Of a stretch of 8,685 bases of DNA, positions 1 to 5,954 are shown one piece after another. The notes under the pieces were generated by a model. It worked only from the letters and a program-made list of their open reading frames with translations. It was not told where the DNA came from and ran no database searches. Each line of letters opens with the position of its first letter. Positions within the stretch are counted from its first letter, which is position 1. A program made the translations under genes and the position numbers. Source of the stretch: an uncultured Armatimonadota bacterium (GTDB lineage Bacteria; Armatimonadota; Armatimonadia; Armatimonadales; Armatimonadaceae); assembly GCA_903915615.1 (NCBI GenBank), contig CAIWTR010000361.1, forward strand, positions 1-8,685. Direction: 5' to 3'.

Positions 1-1
1 C

Positions 2-2392
2 CAGCTCCATACGCTTGTCCGGCAAGGGGCACGGGTCCGCTATGGGATTACCGATAAAGGAGAGCTTTCACCAGCTGTTGAGAAGCGGCTGGCTCACGAG
101 CTGGATGTCATCTGCACCCTTGGGTTTGCAGACTACTTCCTAATGGTGCACCGCATTGTTTCTTGGGCACGCGCCCGTGGAATCCGCTGCGCTGGGCGCG
201 GCTCGGCGGCGGATAGCTGTGTGGCGTACTGTTTGTGGTTCACCGATGTCGATGTCATCGCACGGGGACTGCCCTTTGCGCGGTTTTTATATGAGGGGAA
301 AACCCCGGACATCGATGTCGACTTTCCCAGTGACCGCCGGGATGAGGTCTTTACGTTTATCCGTGACACCTATGGGGATGCGCATGTGGCGCGTGTCTGT
401 ACATTTCATACATTTCTTGCGCGCTCGGCTATCCGCGGGATGGGCAAAGCGCTGTCGCTTCCCGAAGATGCCGTGGGCTGGCTGGCAAAGCGTCTCCATC
501 ACTTTTTACGTGCACAGAAAATCGATGAAGCATTTAGCAAGTATCCGGAGCTCGCTGCGTATGGGCATCTGCGTGAGCGCTTTGCCCTCCTCTTCTCCTT
601 GTGCAGCCGTGTGGCTGGGTTCCCGCGGCATATTGGATCGCACTCAAGCGGTGTGGTCGTCAGCCGCCAGCCCCTCATGGAAATCGCACCCGTGATCCCG
701 GCCGCGGGTGGCGTGCTTCCGATTTGGACACTCGATAAAGATGACTCTGAAACGGTGGGAGCGATCAAATTCGATGTGCTTGCTCTGCGGATGCTCTCCG
801 CGGTATCGGATGCCGAGCGGGCCATTAAGGTGTATGAGCCACGCTTCCGCTACGATGCCATCCCGATGGACGATGAGCCAACATACCGTGTCCTGCAATC
901 CGGTCATGCGGTTGGTGTGTTTCAGTTTGAATCGGCTGCTCAGCTTTCCCTTGCGGTGAGCCTGCGTCCAAGAAACTTTGAGGATTTGGTCGCGGCCGTG
1001 GCGCTGATACGCCCGGGACCGGTGCGTGGCAATGTGGTTCAGAGGTTTGTCGGAGCCCGTAATGGCTGGCTACGCATCGATCCCCTCCATCCAGCTCTTG
1101 AGCCCATCCTCGCAAAAACCTACGGCTGCATTGTCTTTCAGGAGCAGGTTGATCTCGTTATTGCTGCGATGACTGGCTGGACACATATGCGTGCTGAGCG
1201 CTTCCGCAAGGACTTGGTAAAGCATACAAAGCTGGACACATTGGATGATGCTGAGCAGCAATTCCGAAATGCCGTTGCTGATGTGTATCCAGATTTCACA
1301 GCTGAGGCAGTGACGATTTTGTGGTCACAGCTTGCTGGCTGGGGAGGCTATGGCTTTATCGAAGGGCATGCGGCCGCCTTTGCGTTGACGGGTTACCGCA
1401 GCGCCTACCTCCTCGCACATAACCCGGCGGAGTTTATTGCGGGTCTGATGAACCATCAGCCGATGGGCTACTACAACGTCAACTCCCTCGCTGCCGAGGC
1501 ACGCCGCCGCGGGGTTGATGTATTGAATGTGGATATCCACGAGAGCTGTGCGGATACACGGGTGGTTGGAGGTGCTATTCAGGTTGGCTGGAATCTGCTC
1601 ACGGGACTTGGCAAAGAAGAAGGGCGGCGAATTGATCTGGCGCGCAGCCAGAATGGACCATTTACATCCCTGCTTGACTTTTGTATACGCGTGCCCCTTC
1701 GCCGTGATGTGATTGAGAACCTCATCCTCTGCGGGGCATTTGACACGCTGGACATGCGCCGCCGCGGGCTTGTCCTAAGCCTAGAAGAAACCATCGCGCT
1801 TGCCAATCAGCTCCGTGGCCAGCGTCATCAAGCAAATCTGTACAGCGGACATGCCATTGAGACACCTGTTACACATGGGATGACTGAGTTTGATGCTTGG
1901 CAACGCTATGAATGGACGTGGCGTGTGACGGGTATTTCTCCAGATGGTCATGCGATGGCATTGCTACGCGATGGCCTGACGCGCTATGGAGCGCTGACGG
2001 CAGCGGATGCAAGGAATGTTCGTAGTGGAACCCGGATTCGTGTGGCGGGTCTGAATATTCGCCCACATCGTCCACCGACACGCAGTGGGAATCCTGTGCT
2101 GTTTACAACTGTGGAGGATGAAACGGGGATTTTGCAGCTGATTTGTGCAGGGGATGCGCTGAATACTTGCACAGCCACATTACTGGTGACACCGCTGATC
2201 TTTGTTGAGGGGATTTTGCGTCGTAAGGGCGCGGGAGCAAGCCTGCAGGTTGAGCAGGTGGTTCCTCTCTCTGCGGCCACATATAGGAAGCGTTCGATGG
2301 CTCCGGACTACACCGCCATCCGTGGAAAGACGCCCAGAGAGGTCACCGTTACGCATGGAATTCGCCAGCTTGTCACCGCCGGTGATGGGTGA
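2..2392 (+). CDS. dnaE2: DNA polymerase III alpha subunit, error-prone DnaE2/ImuC type (5' end missing)
   Basis: This is a C-family replicative-type polymerase. The reading frame is open to the left edge, and residues before the first internal ATG (143) are already family-like (EL..I..LGFADYFLMV), so 143 is not the start. Visible signatures are GRGSAADS (about nt 194-217) and the catalytic palm motif PDIDVDF, whose two aspartates are at codons 314-316 and 320-322 (E. coli D401 and D403). The third palm aspartate is in KFD at 773-775 (E. coli D555). A helix-hairpin-helix region follows at ~1585-1775, then a possible beta-clamp peptide QANLY at 1829-1843 and an OB fold at ~2020-2270. The protein ends about 35 residues after the OB fold, without the tau-binding tail of replicative DnaE; this and the PSDRRDEV context favour the error-prone DnaE2 class. 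About 796 residues are visible, so the missing part would be the PHP domain and start. No imuA or imuB lies in view. The family assignment is firm; the DnaE2 subclass is an inference. Confidence 0.9.
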   Translation, partial: QLHTLVRQGARVRYGITDKGELSPAVEKRLAHELDVICTLGFADYFLMVHRIVSWARARGIRCAGRGSAADSCVAYCLWFTDVDVIARGLPFARFLYEGKTPDIDVDFPSDRRDEVFTFIRDTYGDAHVARVCTFHTFLARSAIRGMGKALSLPEDAVGWLAKRLHHFLRAQKIDEAFSKYPELAAYGHLRERFALLFSLCSRVAGFPRHIGSHSSGVVVSRQPLMEIAPVIPAAGGVLPIWTLDKDDSETVGAIKFDVLALRMLSAVSDAERAIKVYEPRFRYDAIPMDDEPTYRVLQSGHAVGVFQFESAAQLSLAVSLRPRNFEDLVAAVALIRPGPVRGNVVQRFVGARNGWLRIDPLHPALEPILAKTYGCIVFQEQVDLVIAAMTGWTHMRAERFRKDLVKHTKLDTLDDAEQQFRNAVADVYPDFTAEAVTILWSQLAGWGGYGFIEGHAAAFALTGYRSAYLLAHNPAEFIAGLMNHQPMGYYNVNSLAAEARRRGVDVLNVDIHESCADTRVVGGAIQVGWNLLTGLGKEEGRRIDLARSQNGPFTSLLDFCIRVPLRRDVIENLILCGAFDTLDMRRRGLVLSLEETIALANQLRGQRHQANLYSGHAIETPVTHGMTEFDAWQRYEWTWRVTGISPDGHAMALLRDGLTRYGALTAADARNVRSGTRIRVAGLNIRPHRPPTRSGNPVLFTTVEDETGILQLICAGDALNTCTATLLVTPLIFVEGILRRKGAGASLQVEQVVPLSAATYRKRSMAPDYTAIRGKTPREVTVTHGIRQLVTAGDG

Positions 2393-2545
2393 TTTCCCAC
2401 ACTGGCATCAACTCATCCCCACCGCCCCCCCACTAGCCTCCACCAGCATCCAAACCCGAAACACCCCGCTGGGAGAGGTTCAAGTGGAGGACAAACCTAC
2501 GTATTTGACACACCCAGTGGAAAATAATGCCCAAAACTGACATCC
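2393..2545. other. Non-coding 3' flank of the polymerase gene
   Basis: No credible gene is seen here. The stretch contains a run of seven C around 2424-2430 and two outlying copies of the AGTGGA motif (2482-2491 and 2515-2524). A TTGACA hexamer at 2505-2510 is followed by ATAATG at 2524, a spacer of only 13 nt, too short for a normal sigma-70 promoter. No U-tract terminator for the polymerase transcript was found. Confidence 0.6.
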
Positions 2546-2608
2546 GAGTGGAGACCAAGTGGTGACAAGTGGAGACTAGGTGGATGTGAGTGGATGCCAA
2601 GTGGAGAC
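2546..2608. repeat. Helically phased AGTGGAGAC array (three 21-bp tandem copies, six half-units)
   Basis: Three contiguous 21-bp copies (2546-2566, 2567-2587, 2588-2608) each hold two ~10.5-bp units of consensus RAGTGGAGAC. The units are GAGTGGAGAC, AAGTGGTGAC, AAGTGGAGAC, AGGTGGATGT, GAGTGGATGC and AAGTGGAGAC. GTGG cores start at 2548, 2559, 2569, 2580, 2590 and 2601, with spacings 11, 10, 11, 10 and 11. Outlying copies start their GTGG at 2484, 2517 and 2622, close to whole numbers of helical turns from the core. All sites would therefore face one side of the DNA. It lies between convergent genes, just outside the terminator. It could be an oligomeric protein-binding array, an RNA element in the polymerase 3' UTR, or a degenerate minisatellite. 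The repeat is seen directly; its function is unknown. Confidence 0.85.
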
Positions 2609-2620
2609 TTTTCAAAGTCT
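2605..2620. repeat. Short palindrome at the end of the phased array
   Basis: The arms AGACTTT (2605-2611) and AAAGTCT (2614-2620) are perfect complements around a 2-nt centre, overlapping the last array unit. It could be a dimeric protein site. A 7-bp AU-rich stem with a 2-nt loop would be a poor RNA hairpin, and no U-tract follows on either strand. Confidence 0.45.
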
Positions 2621-2631
2621 GGTGGAGGCAA

Positions 2632-2663
2632 GAAAAAGCCCCCGGTGCGAAGCACCGGGGGCT
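2632..2663 (-). terminator. Rho-independent terminator of the minus-strand gene block
   Basis: A perfect 12-bp GC-rich stem, AGCCCCCGGTGC (2637-2648) with GCACCGGGGGCT (2652-2663), encloses a 3-nt loop. On the minus strand it is followed directly by TTTTCTT, the classical intrinsic terminator form, 39 nt past the AlkD-like stop codon. On the + strand no T-run follows, so it should act only on minus-strand transcription. Confidence 0.92.
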
Positions 2664-2702
2664 GACAGACCCAAAATCGTCAGGCTATTCGAACAACAAA
2701 CA

Positions 2703-3371
2703 TCAGACTTTCTGACGGGCACGCATTTTCTGCATATACATCACAGGATCAGGAGTCTTACATCCCGTGTCCCCATGATCGACATTGATCGGACCAAGGC
2801 GCCCGGAAGATGCAACAACATCTTCAAACAAACAGCGGTTGTAGCCGCCTAACGCAATCATCGCAGAGTTCATCGCAAGCCGCGTACGGTTCGGAGCAGC
2901 TGAAACCCCTGCCTCGATTTCCGACAGATAGGCACGTCCGACATCCAGAGAAACATTCCCTTTGGATGCTAGCGCACTGACCATCCGCCAGCCAATCGCA
3001 GACCGCCACTCTCCTGGGTCACATCGCCACGCATCGTGGACTTCCATCAACAACGGACTCCGCGCAATCAAGTCTCCGAGCTCACCCGCAAGCGCATAGT
3101 TGTCGATGACATCCACCATCGAATCGATACGCACACGCGTCAGCGCTGCCGTGTCGGTGACCATACATGCGAGTACGCGGGCATCATGAATCCCCGATGC
3201 CCACAGCTCGACCGAAAGCGCATCATCCACCTTGATCTTCTTCCGCAGCTGACCAAGGACAGCGTAGCTGACGCCAAAGCACTCACCCGTAATGCCATGC
3301 CGGGCATATGTCTTACGAGTCTGCTCGGATCCGGCAGCCTCGAGGTGGGCGAGTACTTCAGCGAGCCGCAT
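2703..3371 (-). CDS. AlkD-like DNA alkylation repair protein (HEAT-repeat)
   Basis: This 222-residue protein matches the all-helical DNA alkylation repair family that includes the glycosylases AlkC and AlkD, which remove alkylated bases through stacked HEAT-like repeats. Family features are the N-terminal QTRKTYARHGITGECFGV (16-34), the SVELWASGIHDARVLACM helix (53-70) and the hallmark C-terminal segment VDHGDTGCKTPDP (197-209) followed by a basic tail. The segment where B. cereus AlkD has its Trp/Asp lesion-contact pair reads DSMVDVIDNY here (83-92), without tryptophan, so glycosylase activity should not be assumed. Arginines at 123 and 129 are candidates for the DNA-contact arginine. It starts 3 nt after the stop of the DinB-like gene, with only a weak GGGA upstream, implying co-transcription and probably translational coupling. 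A terminator follows. The family call is confident; the exact activity is not. Confidence 0.85.
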   Translation of the reverse strand: MRLAEVLAHLEAAGSEQTRKTYARHGITGECFGVSYAVLGQLRKKIKVDDALSVELWASGIHDARVLACMVTDTAALTRVRIDSMVDVIDNYALAGELGDLIARSPLLMEVHDAWRCDPGEWRSAIGWRMVSALASKGNVSLDVGRAYLSEIEAGVSAAPNRTRLAMNSAMIALGGYNRCLFEDVVASSGRLGPINVDHGDTGCKTPDPVMYMQKMRARQKV

Positions 3372-3374
3372 TTG

Positions 3375-3812
3375 CTAGATTCCCAGCAGCGTCTGGATGT
3401 AGCAGATCTGGCCATTGTGGTAGGTGTTGTTCCACCACACGATGTTCGCGAGGTCCCCAAGGGTGTACTTCTCACCCCATGGCAGCTCGACAACATCGTC
3501 GGCCTTCTCCGCAGGAAGCTGACGCATCGCGGCCAAGCAGCGCTCGGTTGCAGGCTTCAACGCAGCAAGTGCCTTTTCTACGGTATCGAGCGATGCCTTT
3601 GTCGTGCCATAGGCTTCCCAGTCCATCGGAGCCAGCGTACAGTTCTCAAGTGTCTGACCAACCCAGTCGGTGATCAGTGCACACTCAGCGACCTGGTCAA
3701 CCGCCGTACGCCCCTTGTCAAGGGGGCTCCACGCCGCATGCTCACCCAGCTTCAGGAGCTCTTTTTCAAGCTCTACAACACTGCTCTCAATTCCACGAAT
3801 CAATCTGTCCAT
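3375..3812 (-). CDS. DinB-fold four-helix-bundle protein (DinB/YfiT-like)
   Basis: This 145-residue protein resembles the DinB/YfiT metal-dependent superfamily (bacillithiol or mycothiol transferase-like and many stress-induced proteins of unknown reaction). It has an amphipathic first helix with a SPLDKGRTAVDQVAECA turn-helix (29-45), a proline-rich connector, and a C-terminal helix WWNNTYHNGQICYIQTLLG (126-144), the characteristic (H)xxYHxGQ..Y...LG signature with His132. The usual first-helix metal histidine is not obvious: that helix reads DQVAECA. Metal binding is therefore uncertain. The start ATG is the only option, because an in-frame TGA lies 18 nt upstream. It sits 92 nt after the peptidase gene and directly precedes the AlkD-like gene, which suggests a two-gene stress or repair unit. 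It is unrelated to E. coli DinB polymerase IV. The substrate is unknown. Confidence 0.75.
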   Translation of the reverse strand: MDRLIRGIESSVVELEKELLKLGEHAAWSPLDKGRTAVDQVAECALITDWVGQTLENCTLAPMDWEAYGTTKASLDTVEKALAALKPATERCLAAMRQLPAEKADDVVELPWGEKYTLGDLANIVWWNNTYHNGQICYIQTLLGI

Positions 3813-3823
3813 ATCAAGTTCAT

Positions 3824-3829
3824 CCTCTC
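3824..3829 (-). promoter_or_regulatory. Shine-Dalgarno site of the DinB-like gene
   Basis: On the minus strand GAGAGG precedes the ATG at 3812 by 11 nt. This is slightly long but plausible, and is the clearest ribosome-binding site in the window. It contrasts with the peptidase, NTPase and PHP genes, whose starts look leaderless. The remaining gap up to 3904 shows no convincing promoter or terminator, so read-through from the peptidase gene is possible. Confidence 0.5.
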
Positions 3830-3904
3830 ACTACAAACAAACCTAGAACGCCAAGATCACACCACACTACGAACATCAACTAAGAATCAGTGCCCGAAAG
3901 GACA

Positions 3905-5890
3905 TCACTTCTGCAGAAGATACTTCGAGAACCAGCTGTGAATGCGAACCTGGCGGTCGACGCGCAGGCTTGGCACACCGCCACGCGAAAGCTCATGCGT
4001 AGACTCCGTCCCGTAACGCACGAAAATCACTTCAGCCCGGTCCGCCCACTTGATCGCACGGAAGTACTGATCCGCCTGGGAAACCGGACAGCGAAGATCA
4101 CCTTCCGAATGAATAATCATCGTCGGTGTCACCACGCGGTCTGCATACGTCAGCGGGCTCTGCTCACGGTACGCAGCCGTGTCCCCACAGGTATCGGCTG
4201 GGAAGTAGTCGGTATCGCGCCACGGGAAGTCTGTCGTTCCAGCCATGCTGACAAGGTCATACACGCCACGCTCTGGAACCGCAGCCTTGAAGCGATCCGT
4301 CTGCCCGATAATCCAGCCAGACAAATAGCCACCGTAGCTGCCGCCAACCACCCCGAGACGCTCTGCATCGGACCAGCCGCGCGCGATGGCATCATCCACA
4401 CCCGCCATCACATCTTCCATCGCCGGAACGCCCCAGTTACCCTTTAGAGCCATCGTCCACGCTTCGCCGTAGCCCTTGCTGCCGCGCGGATTAGGATAGA
4501 TCACACAATAGCCAGCCGCCGCGAGGACCTGATACTCAAAGAAAATGTTCTGCGCACCGTACATCGTGTGCGGACCGCCATGGATGTAAACCAATGTTGG
4601 AGCAGGGCCATCCGCAGCTGGACGCAGGACAAACGATGGCGCATCGTGGCCGCTTGGCGTCTTGCTGAAAATCTCAACCGGCTCGACAAGCGCGAGTTCA
4701 GAAAGCAGCTCGGCATTGGGGTCGTAAACACTGTCATCCGGGAACCGGATCACGCCAGCATTATCCCAACCCACCTCTAAAAATGTATGGTCTGGCCCTG
4801 CGACATCGAAAGCAGCCACATTTGGACGGCTCTCAAGAACGGTATTGGGCCCAGTCAGCGTCAAGCGGGAAACAACGCCCTTATCGCTCACAACCACACG
4901 GACTTTTTGACCACAACGCGACCACTTTGGACCCGTTTGCCCACGCCCGGAAACATCGACCAGCGTCGTATCACCAACCGTGATGTCCATGGTCGACATC
5001 CAGTCGATGCTCTCCCCGGATGCAACATTTGTCACCCAGAGGTGCTCATTGGTCACACCCCAGGTTTCATTGCGATCTCCATGCCCAACCCACGCGATGA
5101 ATCCGCCGCACGGGCTCCAGGAAAGGCTTCCCTTTGGACCCTCTTGCTCGGTCAGGCGTACCGTCGTCCCCTCCGAGATATCGAAGGCATAGAGGCCCTG
5201 ATCGGCCCACAAGCGCTGCTCATCTGGTGAAAGATTGATACTAAAAGCGACTTTGCCACCGCATGGAGACCAGACAAAGTCCGAAGGTGTTCGGTCAAAG
5301 CCATGCTGCAGCGGTGTGCTCTCCTTGGTTTCGATGTCAAAGAGGAAAACATCTGGGTTACGGGCACTGATAAACCCACTGCCCTCCGAGCGGTAGTGGA
5401 GCTTTGTAATGACCCTTGGAAGCGGCTTTACATCAGACTTGCCAGCAACAGCCTTGCGCTCCGCTGCGACATCCTTGTGGATGACCGTATACACAAGCTT
5501 CCCACCACAGGGAGAAAGAACCCACTCGCCAAGCGCTCCGGCATCAGCGAGCAGGACCAGCTCCGCCTCACCGCCATGGACATTAATGCGATGAATCGCA
5601 GAGCGGTCATCTTTACGGGATGACACAAAGTAAAGCCATTCGCCACAAGGAGACCAAGATTGCCCGGATGCACCTGCTGCAGCATGCGTCCACTGGCGAA
5701 CGGCGTTAACACCACCCGTCGCCGGGCCCCAGACGTGGATTTGCTGGGTGTACTTGTCGGCCGCGACATCGATTGCCTTAATGGTAAACGCGACCCTTGC
5801 GCCACCCGGAGCAACTCGGGGATCTGCAGCGGTCTTGAAGCGTAAGAGGTCGGAGATAACCGGCTTACGCCGGAGAGCTGGAGTATTCAC
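3905..5890 (-). CDS. S9-family serine peptidase (prolyl oligopeptidase / acylaminoacyl-peptidase-like)
   Basis: This 661-residue protein has the two-part architecture of S9 peptidases, which cleave short peptides entering a cavity under a beta-propeller. Residues ~1-400 form the propeller (PD40/TolB-like blades) and ~410-660 the alpha/beta-hydrolase domain. The domain shows IHGGPH (436-441, oxyanion region), NPRGSKGYG (467-475), nucleophile Ser518 in GGSYGG, Asp598 in HSEGDLRCP and His632 in STHELSR; the triad is complete. There is no signal peptide, so it is probably cytoplasmic. The blade motif normally written WSPDG is consistently changed: WSPCG (82), LSPCG (128), WSPCG (210), WSPCG (261) and WSRCG (326). 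The GTG start is chosen because MNTPALRRKPVISDLLRFK is the expected S9 N-terminus and a -10 hexamer lies 5 nt upstream. Length is typical. The exact peptidase specificity cannot be read from sequence. Confidence 0.93.
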   Translation of the reverse strand: MNTPALRRKPVISDLLRFKTAADPRVAPGGARVAFTIKAIDVAADKYTQQIHVWGPATGGVNAVRQWTHAAAGASGQSWSPCGEWLYFVSSRKDDRSAIHRINVHGGEAELVLLADAGALGEWVLSPCGGKLVYTVIHKDVAAERKAVAGKSDVKPLPRVITKLHYRSEGSGFISARNPDVFLFDIETKESTPLQHGFDRTPSDFVWSPCGGKVAFSINLSPDEQRLWADQGLYAFDISEGTTVRLTEQEGPKGSLSWSPCGGFIAWVGHGDRNETWGVTNEHLWVTNVASGESIDWMSTMDITVGDTTLVDVSGRGQTGPKWSRCGQKVRVVVSDKGVVSRLTLTGPNTVLESRPNVAAFDVAGPDHTFLEVGWDNAGVIRFPDDSVYDPNAELLSELALVEPVEIFSKTPSGHDAPSFVLRPAADGPAPTLVYIHGGPHTMYGAQNIFFEYQVLAAAGYCVIYPNPRGSKGYGEAWTMALKGNWGVPAMEDVMAGVDDAIARGWSDAERLGVVGGSYGGYLSGWIIGQTDRFKAAVPERGVYDLVSMAGTTDFPWRDTDYFPADTCGDTAAYREQSPLTYADRVVTPTMIIHSEGDLRCPVSQADQYFRAIKWADRAEVIFVRYGTESTHELSRGGVPSLRVDRQVRIHSWFSKYLLQK

Positions 5891-5895
5891 GCACT

Positions 5896-5901
5896 ATTGT
5901 A
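5896..5901 (-). promoter_or_regulatory. Probable -10 element for a leaderless peptidase mRNA
   Basis: On the minus strand TACAAT is followed by only 5 nt (AGTGC) before the GTG start at 5890. No Shine-Dalgarno is present. This geometry places transcription start at or within 1-3 nt of the GTG, the arrangement of leaderless mRNAs. No -35 hexamer is recognisable at 16-19 nt. It implies that the peptidase can be transcribed independently of the NTPase gene, whose stop lies 64 nt upstream. Confidence 0.6.
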
Positions 5902-5954
5902 GACCGTGGAGCGGCCTGGATGCGCACTGTCCCCAAAACCAAAAGGTGGGAATG

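Noticed and set aside
2505..2530. TTGACA followed by ATAATG as a + strand promoter
   Set aside because: The spacer is only 13-14 nt instead of about 17, and no gene follows on that strand before the convergent AlkD-like gene.
2546..2608. CRISPR array or replication-origin iterons
   Set aside because: Units are only ~10 bp with no unique spacers, so it is not CRISPR. The resemblance of the complement to the DnaA box is limited to ATCCAC in two of six units, and no dnaA/dnaN or AT-rich unwinding region is nearby.
2433..2615. 60-codon minus-strand frame with a 7-residue repeat (LVST-like)
   Set aside because: The repeat is a by-product of the 21-bp DNA periodicity, which keeps any frame in register. 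There is no ribosome-binding site, and it lies beyond the terminator of the minus-strand block.
2637..2663. The hairpin as a bidirectional terminator also serving the polymerase gene
   Set aside because: On the + strand the stem is followed by GACAGACC with no T-run, so only minus-strand termination is supported.
3036..3941. 301-codon open frame on the + strand antisense to the AlkD-like and DinB-like genes
   Set aside because: Its translation has no family resemblance and unnatural composition. Both genes on the other strand have clear family motifs over the same stretch.
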